From NCBI GenBank assembly GCA_003952965.2, contig CM025851.1, forward strand, positions 11,779,161 through 11,843,160: a stretch of 64,000 bases of DNA, written 5' to 3'. The notes beneath the pieces are model-generated. The model worked only from the letters and a program-made list of their open reading frames with translations, was not told the DNA's origin and made no database searches. This stretch comes from Morella rubra (Eukaryota; Streptophyta; Magnoliopsida; Fagales; Myricaceae). Both the position numbers and the translations under genes were made by a program. Shown here one piece after another: positions 37,555-49,467 of this stretch; position 1 is the stretch's first letter; each line of letters starts with the position of its first letter.

Positions 37555-38243
37555 ACAGACATGCTCTGCAAGTGCTGTGTTCTTGCCTCCTCCTCTGGTT
37601 TCTTTGGCCTTTTTCGTTTTTGTTTTTGGTGCCGGTTGGTTGGTTGGTCAGTCCGTTCGTTTATCTTTTTCCAACTTGTAGAGCTATCTTTGGCGTGCTC
37701 TGCTGAAAGAATTAAAACAGAGAACAGAAAAAGAGAGTGTGAGGGATTGTGTACGAGAGTCTGTGAGGGTTCTGTTTTTTTGTTGAACTAAGAGCGGTTA
37801 AAAGCGTGTGTTTGGGGAGGAGGAAACGCAGAGAAAAAGTGTCGTTGGTAGGTTCCTGTTTGGGTGCTTTCTATTGAAGTGGATGAGTTGGACAAGTTGA
37901 TCATTCTTGTCAACGTATTATAGAACGTTTTACTTGGGGAGGGGGATACATTTAAATTCCTGAAGCCGATTTTTCGCTGCTTTGAATGTCAAAAGAATGC
38001 AGGAATTTCATGGGCGTGAGTTTCAATGTCGACGTGTAAGTTGTTTCGGTATTGAGCAGCGATAAAATCTCTCGACGCTTGCCACTTTACGATTGGTTCT
38101 AGAAGTTCGCTTAAACGAGACAACGAGTACAGGGAGGCATGCAAGGAATCTAATACCTAAGCCGAACATTAATTAGGTTCATTCAAGAGCAAATCCAGCA
38201 CTTTCCTATCAGAAACTTCCTTATAATCTGATTCTCTGGAAGA

Positions 38244-41200
38244 ATGGATTCCAATCAGTCGGAAATGCAGGAACCGAGCATCGACACCGACAAACTCAGC
38301 TATGAAATATTCTCCATCCTGGAGAGCAAGTTCCTCTTCGGCTACGACGACCAGAAACTCTGGATCCCCAAGCCGATCGTACCCCCTGCCATCGAAGCTC
38401 AGCCTCAAGCTCAAAGCTCAAGCTCAAGCCCAACCAACCGCCATCGATAATAGCGTCTCCGCGATCAAGAACCAGAGAGGCAAAATCTGCATTCTTAGCA
38501 TCGACGGAGCTGGCATGCGAGGCATTCTCTCCGGCAAAGCTTTGGCCTATTTGGAGCAGGCGCTCAAGATGAAATCCGGCAATCCAGACGCCAGAATCGC
38601 AGATTATTTCGACGTCGCCGCTGGCTCTGGCGTCGGAGGCATTTTCACAGCGATGCTCTTCGCCACGAAAGACCAAAACCGCCCGATTTTCAAGGCCGAT
38701 GACACGTGGACGTTTCTGGTTGAACAGGGGAGGAGATTTTACCGCTCCTCTGGTTCTAGCTCTAACGGTGGTGGTGGTGGTTTCGTCCGGCGGCTTATTA
38801 GAGGTGGCTCGTCTAGCTCGACCAGCGCATCCTCGGCCGGTTTAGAGAAAGCGATGAAAGAAGCTTTTGGGGAGAAAAACCGGAGCTTGACGCTCAAAGA
38901 CACGTTAAAACCGGTTTTGATCCCTTGCTACGACCTTTCCAGTACGGCGCCGTTCCTGTTCTCCCGGGCCGACGCGCTCGAAACCGACAGCTTCGACTTC
39001 CGGCTCTGGGAGGTTTGCCGCGCCACGGCGGCGGAACCGAGTTTTTTCGAACCAGTCCAACTGCGGTCCATAGACGGGAAAACCCGTTGTGTGGCCGTCG
39101 ACGGCGGTTTAGCCATGAGCAACCCAACCGCCGCGGCAATCACGCACGTGCTGCATAACAAACAAGAATTCCCATTCGTGCGAGGGGTGGAGGACCTGTT
39201 GGTGCTCTCTATAGGAACGGGTCAGTTGCTGGAGGTGAACTATGACTGCGATCAAATCAAGAGTTGGAGGGCCAAGGAGTGGGCTCGACCCATGGCTCGG
39301 ATCTCCGGGGACGGTTCGGCAGAGTTGGTGGACCAGTCCGTAGCCATGGCCTTTGGCCAGTGTAGGAGCAGTAATTACGTGCGCATTCAGGTAAGCCGCT
39401 AGATCCTAACGTGCGCATATCTCATTTAACAAAGGATAATAATATTACACTACCTTGCTTCGAAAAAAAATAATATTACACTGCACATTTTTTTTTTTTT
39501 ACCCGATCAGAGTATAATATTACATCTCATTACTTCCTTAGTAATTTTGTTGGATTTTTTTGCCGGTTTTGGCGCAAGAGACACTGTTGCCCAGGCTGGT
39601 AGGGGTAAAGCCGTAGAGAGCTTTGTCTCTACTTGGTGATACCGATACGCACATGGACATAGCATAACTCTCCGTGCATACTACCCTCACCCTGATGACT
39701 TTATAGTTAAATGTGGGTGGTAACCTGCGCCGGAGTTTTGGTTTTCATGCAATTAATGTTGGTCTTTTGTAAGGTGGTGTTAGAGGCGTTGGCCTCGTAT
39801 GATGGGTTCACTGCAAGTCTGCAACCCATGCGGTTCGCTGATTCAGACTCCAGTGGCAAATAGGAGCAATGGGTCCTGTGTCTCTGTGTGCGTGGTGGAT
39901 TTGTTTTCGGTGCGTTGGTTGCACGTGATGGTTGGAATGGGCACTGTTTCCTTTGCCAACCAAATGAATATTGGTTTTTTAGCCCGAGATTTTCGTTGCT
40001 TAGGTGCTTTATTGGGGCCGGTTTAACCCATATTTTCATCTGGCTCTGGTGAGAGCCAAGTCCCTTCTTTAAAGTTACGGTCTTCTGCTTGAAAGTGTCG
40101 GTTTACTTTAAGCATTCAAACTAAAGTTGCTGGTTGTCCGAGAAATCCGGTCGGTTTGGCCCTATTGCAGTTTTGGTCGCATAAATTTCTTTAGGAGAGG
40201 AAGAACCCATATCGAAAGGGATCGAATGCCTGGAGCTCTGGGGTTTGAAATTGTTAAAGAGTGATAGATTTTTGAGTGGTCGTAAGTTGCTACTCAGTTG
40301 AGAAAACCATCGTCAGAACAGATTTCTACACTTAGATTTGCTACTTCTATATGAGCCAGCTATCTTTTTCCGTGTTAGCTAAACCAATGTATCCGGACTT
40401 GAAGTTCCTCATTTTGTTAGTTCCATGCTACGTTAACGTCCAGAGCCTAGATTCTGCAGAAATGAGACGGACAGACAAGGGGTTTCCTCTAACTGGATAT
40501 AGACGGTCGCTGCTTTTAACAAAATAATAGGTCCCTTTTCCCTACCGACATTATGAAAATCTAGTAGACTTCTCATTCTCTCTTAATTGGAAATGTAGCA
40601 ATTAAGAGTGAGCCACCCTGTGGCCCTGCAGTATAATTACAGAGTCTCATTTAGTGGGGAAATTGGAGCACTTTTACGGCTCTTACTTAATGGAGTTGTC
40701 AACTAGTATCACCTATTTAGTACGTTGACAATGCACCTTGCCAAAATGGCTATTGGTTTAGTACTGGAACGCTTACGTCTAACTTTAATTAATGACTGAA
40801 CCTGTGTACGCGCTTTCTCTTTTTCATTCTTTTGGTCTTTAGTGCACTGTTCTTCAGCAATTATGCAACTCAGTTATTGTTGCGTCATGGAATTGTGGCG
40901 TTTTATCACTATTCAATAAATGCCGCTATCTAACTTATTTGGCCATTGAATTATTCTGTTCTGGGGCTTTTGCCTAGTATACTAGCTCTTCTAAGTTCTG
41001 GTTCATCTTCCCTAAATAGTACAACCTCAATTATCTACTGACAATTTGATTTTAATTATAGCTAGGAGTTGGATGGTGTTTATATTTAATCGAAGCACCT
41101 CTTTTTAAAAAATAATGGTGTATGACAGGCAAATGGGTCAAGCTTTGGGCGTTGTGGACCCAATGTGGATACAGACCCAAACCCCACCAATGTAAAGATG

Positions 41201-41398
41201 CTCACTGCACTAGCAGAGGAGATGCTAAAACAGAAGAATGTTGAGTCGGTGCTCTTTGGAGGCAGGAGGATGGGGGAGCAACGCAATTTCGAGAAGCTTG
41301 ATTGGTTTGCTGGAGAACTGGTGTTGGAGCATCAGAGGAGGAGTTGCAGAATAGCTCCCACTGTAGCTTTCAAGCAAGCTACACCAAGATCCACCTAG
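38244..41398 (+). CDS. PLP: Group III patatin-like protein (pPLAIII), exon 1 with apparent frameshift
   Basis: Exon 1 ends at 39390 and exon 2 is 41129-41398, with a GT/AG intron of 1,738 bp. Two frames share exon 1. From ATG 38244 the family head reads MDSNQSEMQEPSIDTDKLSY and FLFGYDDQKLWIPKPI. The body (SAIKNQRGKICILSIDGAGM and onwards) is one frame later. The switch falls in a CAAGCT microsatellite at 38404-38430; one extra A near 38413-38415 accounts for it. This could be a real mutation, a polymorphism or an assembly error. Group III proteins lack the usual catalytic Ser, and here too the elbow is G-S-G-V-G (38623-38637), not G-x-S-x-G. The Asp of the D-G-G motif is present (39100). The oxyanion box reads DGAGMRG, not DGGGMRG. 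The C-terminal exon (EEMLKQKNVESVLFGG, ELVLEHQRRSCRIAPTVAFK) is intact. The family is tied to lipid acyl hydrolysis and cell elongation. Confidence 0.88.
39438..39482 (+). repeat. Short A-tailed insertion flanked by 14-bp direct repeats (scar 9)
   Basis: AATAATATTACACT is identical at 39438-39451 and 39469-39482. The insert is ACCTTGCTTCG plus an A-run. A third, partial copy of TAATATTACA lies near 39512 beyond a poly-T run, so a second, older event may be nested here. It lies in the patatin-like intron. Confidence 0.6.
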
Positions 41399-44300
41399 GC
41401 TTCTACCTGCAAGGGTACAACTGACCGAAAGAAAAGGTCAGCATTCCCTCTCTGCTACGTTGTTGTGAGTTTTATTTGTTTAAATCAATTTAACATCCGC
41501 GTGGACCATACTAAAAATGAAATGATTAGTCTGGAAGTAGTCTGATTCCAAATAATAAATGCAGCAGAAGGGCCACTGAACTGCTTATAAGATTTATATC
41601 AGCTTTAGCTTTGATGCAAATATGCTGAAAGATTACGGTCTTGATATCATAATTCAAAGGGAGTGTACCATCTTATCATTGTCTGTGCCCAATTTACCTT
41701 TTTTAAACTTTGAGGGTCCCCATATTAAAAAACTAATTTGACGCCACTGCAAATTAATAGCTTAATATTCTATGAATTCAGAATATCAAAAGTTACATGA
41801 TGAAGAATCTTCATACAAATTCTGGTGAAGTGTATTGTTTTGCTAATGATAATGTTTTTCTTGACAATGGAAAGATTATGTATAGTCAGTTTCTGCATCC
41901 TTGCTCATCGTGTCATTTCCTTCTACGTCAGTTCCTCTCTCATTACAAGCAGTTGTTGTTCATGTAATTGTTGCATAAAAGATGTAGGAGAAAAGAAAAT
42001 ATATCTGATAGACCCCACTGTTGTCAGCCTACCGACACCATTCTTTGGGATTGATCAGTGGAATTTGTCATTTGGAATGAAACACCAAAAAGGCAAAAAG
42101 TTGTGAAGAGAGGTTACCATTGTAATTTGGTAGATATTCAAATTATTGTGGTCGTCTAGAAGTAAAGGTATTTCCCCGAGTTTTCCCGTGTGATTATGTC
42201 TGGTTTGACTGTTGGCACATGCCCGTCAACTTGGCCTACAGAATCGTATCTGCCTGTTCGGATAAGGGAATTGGTTTGCCTTCAGTAGTTTTTCATTTTT
42301 TATTTCTGTCTCAAGTGATTTTCTAGTTTGCCTGGACTAATTTTAAAGACCTGAGAGAAGCAAAAAGTGTGAACAAGCAAACATGGGCTCGCTTCGAAAC
42401 GAAAAACCCTGGGTTCATAAAAATTGGCATTATTCCCTTGAATACTTCTCTGGTTTTTCCAATTTTACCTCATCAGTGCTCCATCCAGTTCAATCTAAAA
42501 GTCTTATTGTTCTTTTGACATTGTAGAAGAGAAGGTATCTTTGATGGGAAGAGATAGATTATTTTATAGTTATTTTTATTAAACCAAAATTTTGAGGTGG
42601 CCAAAATTTTGACACTCAAACAAAAAGAAGTTATTTTTTTTCACTTATCTGTTTTCGCTGGAGTAGACTTTTCCCATCAAAGGATGCGAACTGTAGGAGG
42701 TTAATTTTTAGTTAGATTTATTTCACTTATCTGTTTTCACGGGAGTAACTTTTCACTTATCTGTTTTTTTGTTTATCATTAATATTTTTTTTTATTAATC
42801 ATGCATCTTGAAACAAAAATATCATCTGGGACAGAAGAATACTAAACTGCTTCAAATATTTAAAAGCCAAAGTTGAAGGCAAGGGCCCTAGGGAAATGAA
42901 GCTCCCCTGTTCAAACTGGTATGAAAACAAATGGAGAGCTTTGCTGTTTTTTTTCTCATGCCATCCCTGGATGATATTTTCACCTTTGCCTGGTTGAAAG
43001 GTTGGATTGGACCTGCTTATGAGTTTTCTTCTTCATATTTTTTTTAACTTTAAGCTGAAAGGAACTCCTATCAGAGAACTGATAACCTAAACCAGTAGTA
43101 AGCACTTGGAACAGCGCCAGCTAAATAGTTCCTTACAGAACCAGGATGCGAACTGTAGGAGGTTATTTTTTTCCCTGTTAATTTCACTCATGCGTTTTTG
43201 TCTGGTGTGCTTTTCATGCCTGTCCCACACATTAGCTTCCATTTTACGGTTTCCAACTACTAACTCCGTTTCTTAAATGCAGGTGAAAAAACTATTTGAA
43301 ATAAAAGAATGAAGGGAAGGAAGAAAAGTGATATAATAGCAGCTTTTACTTTTTGGAAATGAAAATAGGAAGACAAGAGGAGGTCAGGGAATCGAGTGAA
43401 AAGGACAAGTTGTATTAAAAGGGTGGAGATCATAATGGGATACTTTGTCCGCCAGAGGACAGGCATTGTGGTGTCCACTCCACCTTTCAACAGTGGTAAG
43501 CGATCAAGAGAAAAAGCAGAGGTTAGTCCAACCTTTGGAAGGTCAAACAAGTGTCTGGTGTGAATGTTTTGGATTCAAATTGAGATGTTGGGGTGGGAAA
43601 ACTCTTCCATATTTCTTCCCATGCCCACTTTAGTTTTGTACCTTTTTCCTTTTTCCCATTTAAACTGCTTTTTGTTCCCTCCTTTCTCCGTTGTTTCATC
43701 CTCTCCGTCTCAAGAAACTCGAGTTTGGGTGGGGGTCTACCTTGCTGAAAAACCAGAAACATGGTCAAAGTTCTTCACCAGACTTCATTTTTTTCGTTTG
43801 TTTTTTTCTTCTCTTTTCTTTGAATATAGATTGTAGTGGTGGAGAAGAGATTCGAGACTGGGTATCTTTTTTAGCAGCCGACCTTTCATCCTGAGCTTGG
43901 GATTGATGGATGGACCGATATGGCGACTAGTCGTTGGAACCTTTCTGCAAGTTTACAAATATAGTTTTGTATTTTCAAGCATTATTATAGGTCCATGGGT
44001 CTACTCTGATTTGTCTGTCGTGAAATGTCGTTATTACATGATTGGTATAAGCAACTTGTAAATTTCTCTGCGGTAAGGAAGTGCAGCCGGCAGTTTGTGT
44101 TTGGTTCAATTCTTTGTTGTGCTCATGGAATTAGCTTTGATTCTTCTGGTTAGCTTTTTGTTGCGGCCCTCATTTGCCCTATTTGTCAAAGATTAGTGAG
44201 GCATTAGCCGAATGGGAGTGGACGGGTCTGCGTGTCGACACGACCTCATGGATTACGCGCACGCCTGGCCTGCTTAGCTTTTTTGAAGAGTTCAGTTGCT

Positions 44301-44599
44301 TGTACCTTCACGCAGGAGGGTTTGCCAGGTTGCTGCAAAAAGCGTGCTTGCTCGACTTCTCAATTTTCAAACGACTATAAAATCAAACGACTATAAAATC
44401 AAACAGGTTTGGTGAGAAAATGCAATACTTAAATTATTTAGAGTGTAATGCTGCAAATAAATAAAATGGATGGAGCTGGCACAGCCGTTTAACCCGACGC
44501 AGTGACTTCAAGTAGGAATTAAATATTGGCACAAACAAAATTTTGGGTGCAAAACATAAAAATTTGTAACCATTTTCATCCAAAATTTTCCACTTTTTA

Positions 44600-44822
44600 C
44601 TTAACCGAGTTTGGATATTCCAAAAGATTCTAGTGAAATTTTTTTTTAAAGTAACGTAAATTCTGTTGAGATTAGTAAAAAGGTTGTTGGAATTTTTAAA
44701 AATATATTAAAATTTGTAAAAAAAATTATTAGAATTTATAAAAATATATTAGTGTTGGTAAAAAAAAAAAAATTGTAAAGTTTTATTTTAAAAAAAAGTC
44801 TTGACATTCAAACATAGGCTAA
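44600..44822. mobile_element. Tourist-like MITE, decayed
   Basis: The left end GAGTTTGGATATTCCAAAAG and the reverse complement of the right end (CCTATGTTTGAATGTCAAGA) share the TGTTTGG-type terminus. The flanks carry TTAA and CTAA. The interior has the same AATTTGTAAAAAAATTATT phrases as the element at 17022, so the two may belong to one family. Confidence 0.4.
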
Positions 44823-45392
44823 TAAATATATAAAAATTCAATCAAATCACCTATTCTTCCTCTCTTTTTCAAATTTTAAACGAATTTATAGCATAATAAA
44901 TATAAAAACTTCTTCAAATCATATTTCTTTAACTGTGTTTCGCACTCGATCCGCGCCCACCATAACGATCCCCAATCACCATAAGAGGAACAGGGGACTG
45001 TGTCGCCAAGGGAACAGCGAGCTCTGCATGATTATCGAGAAGCACAGCTAATCAAAAGGCACAAAAAGCTCATTTACACAGAAATTACTCCGTCTCAAGG
45101 GGCTTTTCTTTTGAATCATCGACCCTACCAAAGCTTCGCATTCATCAACAACATACATTCTGTAGCAAAAAATGGAGGTGGCGTTGTGTGGAGGAGGGGA
45201 GAGGTGGTGGACCCTGAGGTTGGTAGCGCCACCTCCTTTTCCATTGTCAGCAATCATATGTTAGTACCTATGTCCTATTGTTCGGTTCCTTTCCGTCCTA
45301 TCTCGTCAAAAGTTCCCTTACCTCAATCCTTTTCCATTACCTTTTAAAGATCATTTAAAGTGGTTGATTATGTCTGTCTTCCTGCAACCTAA

Positions 45393-45902
45393 TCGATGCT
45401 AGACACTAATAATTAGCTACTTTTACTGTTCACTAATAGAAGATACTGAGTCTCCTGAACTAATACCATTAACAAATGTGTATACTTTTTCCGCTCCCTC
45501 CGTTCGAGTTTTTAATTTTTTTTTTTTTTAAGCAAATATACTTTTCACTCATGATCGATGCTAGACACTAATGATTAATGACTTTTACTTTTCACTAAAA
45601 GAAGATATCGAGTCTCCAGAACTAGGATCATTAACAAATGCTTATACTCTGTCCGCTCCATCGGTTGAGTTTTTAATTTTATTTTATTTTTGAATAAAAT
45701 ATATTTTTCTTTTGAATAAAATACACTTTTCACTCATGATTTATGTTCGACACTAATGATTAACGACTTTTACTCTTCCTAATAAAAGATACAGAGTCTC
45801 ATAAATTAGAACCATTAACAAATGCGTATGCTCTCCCTGCTCCTTCAGATGAGTTTTAAATTTTTTTTTTTTTAAAAAATTACACTTTTCACTCACGATT
45901 TA
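45393..45902 (+). repeat. Tandem repeat, three copies of a 160-185-bp unit
   Basis: Copies start near 45393, 45553 and 45739. Each carries, in order, CGACACTAATGATTAA or its variant, CTTTTACT, GAAGATA..GAGTCTC, ATTAACAAATG.GTAT, a GAGTTTTTAATTTT T-run and CACTTTTCACTCATGAT. Length differences come mainly from the T-rich part. No open frame runs through the units. Confidence 0.8.
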
Positions 45903-45904
45903 TC

Positions 45905-46175
45905 ATAAGTATTAAATTTTACACCTTAAACTATCACGTTTGAGACATTGCATCTACAAATTATCATTTCCTAACACACTATGACAATTATGCCCTTAAA
46001 TGTAACATGCTATTTAACTTTTTTAAGAGCATAATTGGCATTTTATATTAAAAAAGTCAATTTCTTTCTAATTTGACTGAAAAAATAGATTGATGATGCA
46101 ATATCTTAGGGATGGGTAATTTGTGGGTGCAATTTCTCAAACGTAGTAGTTTAGAGTGTAAAGTACAAAATAAGT
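45905..46175. mobile_element. Inverted-repeat element (MITE-like) beside the tandem array
   Basis: The left arm TTTTACACCTTAAACTATCA, then CGTTTGAGACATTGCA, matches the reverse complement of the right arm (CTTTACACTCTAAACTACTA, then CGTTTGAGAAATTGCA) over about 60 bp. Target duplication could not be fixed. Confidence 0.65.
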
Positions 46176-47435
46176 GGTAGTTCGTAGGTAAAGCGTGTTT
46201 TTTTTCCTTAATTTTTTAACTCTTGTATGTATGTGACGGAAGTAATGGGCATAGAAAAATTAGTCATAAAATGTACACGAAACACCTTCTTTTGCCCTCT
46301 GAAGCTGTCTCTATTTTAAATTTTTCTTGGACCACTAAAGCAATGTGAACCGTGGGTTGTAGATGACAAGTCGGACCATCAGTCCCTTTGCCGTTGCTAA
46401 GTCCTTATTAAACATAATGGAGGGTATGTTCCATTCTGTCGCCTTCTTTTCGAGACTTTCCTTTCCTTTCCTTTTATACACTAAATTTTTTGTTCGCCTA
46501 CCGTAAATGATGTTGTCCTTCTTTCTAAAATAATGTAATACAAGGGGTCGCTCATGAAACATTATTATATGCTTTCTGTCTTTGTAATTTAGTCCACAAT
46601 GCCTGAACTTTATGAAGGAATCTGCTTTTGGCTTCTTATAATTGCGAAAGGCCTATCCTTTTAGAGCATTACAGTAATATTAGAGGCCCTAAATACGTAC
46701 GCGTGGCCTTATCTTATGGATTAGGGGACGTTGGGAGGGTCTAATCAAGTCGACTTACTACCCATAAATTATATTTGGGTCTCATGATGGAGTTGGTAAC
46801 CATCACTCGTTTTAGACGTTAATTAATCAATTTATTTTTTTTTCTATTAATTTTCTTATTAGTTGGGACATTATAAATCGAGTTTTGAATTCGCTGACCG
46901 TACCTGAGATGATTTTACACACATAATCGTTTGATGGTTACAAAGTTTAATTGGAATGTTTAGTGAAAACGACAGCAGGAAAAACGAGAATCATAGGAAC
47001 CTTTCCCCGGTACACTCTGACGTGCCGTGGTTGCAACCCTTGTGTTTGCTTCGAACCATGGAAGTTTGGACCACGTTAATGAAGTGAGATCTGGTTGATG
47101 GTATCTACGACAGGACGTTTTGCTTTCACAGTAGAGTGTGAGTTTTCTGGTCAAGGAGCTAGCTTTTCCTGACCATCAGGGAACTATATATACGTCCAAT
47201 TATTTGCGTTGAAGTGGGGGAATATGAAGCATTAGTTTTTGGATGTTTGTGGACAAAATGCTTCTAATAAAACGGAAGAGAAGGTAGAGAGTCGCTAGCC
47301 ATGAAAGGTGGGTGCCATGCATTTTCAATCATGCGTAAAGCTCTCCATATTGTGATGGTAGGATTAGGATAGGCAACAATAATTGTGACAAGAACTCGAT
47401 TAGCGCATAGAGATTCCCAAGTCAATTAGAATGAG

Positions 47436-48253
47436 TCCAATGTTGCTGAATGGTATTATTTATGCCATCGTTATCTTTCAGATTGCTGATGAGGATAATT
47501 CTAGTATATTCCAAATCAACCACATTACACAACTCACAATAATTATGAATTTATTGTTTAATGGTCTCTCTTTGATGCTATTTTATTGATTTGTCAATAT
47601 TCATTTGAGTACACATTTATATTAAAAGTATCTCCTTAAGCTCAAATTAATTCAGAAGTTGGAAGGTTCTTAACTATACAAATTTGTGTGACTTTACGAT
47701 GAAAAACTTGACTAAATCACTGAAATGTCGACCATGTGCTGAAAAGATTAAATTAAGAAAAGTCAAAATCAAACTTCACATGCGCAGAAAAGTCAAAGTC
47801 GAAGAACATGTCAATTACATATCCCATAAAAGTCTTTGATTAAAGAATTTTTTGAATTTGAAGGGTGTATATGATTGTTTTATATTGTTTGCTTTTAAGT
47901 TTTGATGGCGAGATTTTATTTCTTGTGGTGCCTAATTATTTAATCCATAGCATGTATTAAATTTTGTTATGCAAATAGGTAAATCATTAAGCGTTAGCAT
48001 CACAAAATGTTTTGAAGAAAATATTTTTAAATTTTATTCTTGAAAATGTTTCGAGGAATTTTTTCTTTTATGTAAAATAAATAGTTTAACATCTAAACAA
48101 ACTGATAATTCCCAATGTTGCTGAATGGTATTATTTATGCGATCATTATCTTCAGATTGCTGATGAGATAATTCTAGTATATCCCAAATCAACCACGTTA
48201 GAGGTAACTCTAAATAATTATGAGTTCCTTGTCTAATGGTCTCTCTCTAATGA
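47436..48253 (+). repeat. Pair of 142-bp direct repeats, 530 bp apart
   Basis: The segment at 47436-47577 recurs at 48111-48253. Shared strings include CCAATGTTGCTGAATGGTAT, CAGATTGCTGATGAG and CCAAATCAACCAC. Identity is high at the start and falls toward the end. Neither a primer-binding site nor a polypurine tract was recognised between them, so the origin is open. Confidence 0.7.
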
Positions 48254-48529
48254 AGAGGAAGAACTAAGCAGAAACTATCCGCAATTGCTCAGTGCATTAA
48301 GTAAGACTGGCCCCAAAAAATAAAATTACACGAATCCTATGGCTGTGTAGAGTTGGCAATACGTATCTAAAAGTGAAAAGCTTCTTTAAAATTGGTTTCA
48401 ACATGTATCTAAGAATAGCATTTTTTTTTTCCTCTTTCAATTCCAAGAGGAGATCTAATATGGCAACCGGGGCTATTTTGGCTAGTCTCCCATGGGCCGG
48501 GCGGTTTGGGGGATCGACCTAGCTTTAAG

Positions 48530-48858
48530 GGGTGTTTCATTTTGTAAAAAATTACAAGATTTTTAAAATTTTAATAGAATTATAAATATTTATGTAGATT
48601 GAAGTTTTATAAGTTTTTGTGTTAGTGAAATTTTGTAAAGATATTTAATTTCTGTTGGAGTTTGTAAAAAATTATAGAAAGAGATGATTTGATATAATTA
48701 TTTAATAAAAAAATATGAAAGTTAGGTGAAAAAATAAAGAGAGAGAATTTTTATTATAATTTTTTTAAAAAAGAATATTGAAATTTGTGTCAAAAATTAT
48801 TAGAGATTGCGTAAAAGATATTATTATTTATGTAAGAATTTTTAAACATGCTCTTAGA
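48530..48858. mobile_element. Possible Tourist-like MITE, decayed
   Basis: A GGGTGTTTCATTTTGTAAAA start and the reverse complement of the end (GAGCATGTTTAAAAATTCTT) are weakly inverted, flanked by TAA and TTA. Interior phrases such as GTTTGTAAAAAATTA recur in the other A/T-rich elements. The evidence is suggestive only. Confidence 0.35.
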
Positions 48859-49467
48859 TTCAAGATTTAAGAGCAGCATTTGACACTACACACTCGGCCA
48901 TGTTTTAAAGTCCTCTATTGGTTGGGCCACATCTGGGTTTGAAGAAGTTTGTGGTTCAGTTTCCTTTTGTCCTCTACCGTTAAAAGTTTGTGGTCTACGG
49001 ACCGACGTCCTTTAAGTTTAGCCCAATCAAGTCATCCCATTTGATACGGGGAGACTGATTGGGCCAGAAGACAGGTAAATAGGTCGGTGGACCATTCGAT
49101 ATGGACCTTGTAGTTTTGTGTCCATAGGAGAGGGTGTCTAATGATGCATTTTGACTTTAAAAGAACTAGTAAAAAATAAGGGCCTCCCACTTCTTATTTC
49201 GCTTTACTTCTACCCAGTAGTTTATAATCAGTACGTTGTGTCCAAGAAAAGCGCTTAATGGAAAAACATTCATACAACATGACCTTGGCTTTCATGCATT
49301 AAGAAAGAAGGGAAACACAAACAAAAAGGCAAAACACAATACATCGAAATTGCTTCTCTCTCATATGCAAATCTCCCTACTATAGCAGGAATATTTGCCA
49401 CTGGTACAAACTACACTTGTGCGTGTGGGGAATGAATAATTTATAGCTACCGTTGCTTTGTCATCTA

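Larger units (their letters stand above)
31791..38243. other. Intergenic, 6.4 kb, no gene recognised
   Basis: The first few hundred bases should contain the permease promoter and perhaps its missing first exon. A 146-codon minus-strand frame at 33527-33967 and several shorter ones show no domain. Two short tandem duplications (32768-32850 and 35104-35253) and a (GA)n run near 34987 are present. The last 700 bp contain the patatin-like gene's probable promoter and leader. Confidence 0.5.
41399..49467. other. Intergenic, 8 kb, no gene recognised
   Basis: I see no coding region that can be supported. A 115-codon frame at 45000-45347 has no recognisable domain. The stretch contains a three-copy tandem repeat, three MITE-like elements and a pair of 142-bp direct repeats, listed separately. 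GGATGCGAACTGTAGGAGGT occurs twice (about 42682 and 43144), and a 17-bp perfect tandem repeat (AAACGACTATAAAATCA) lies near 44369. Confidence 0.5.

Noticed and set aside
45000-45347. 115-codon plus-strand open frame
   Set aside because: No recognisable domain or promoter; it ends next to a tandem repeat array. Not supported as a gene.
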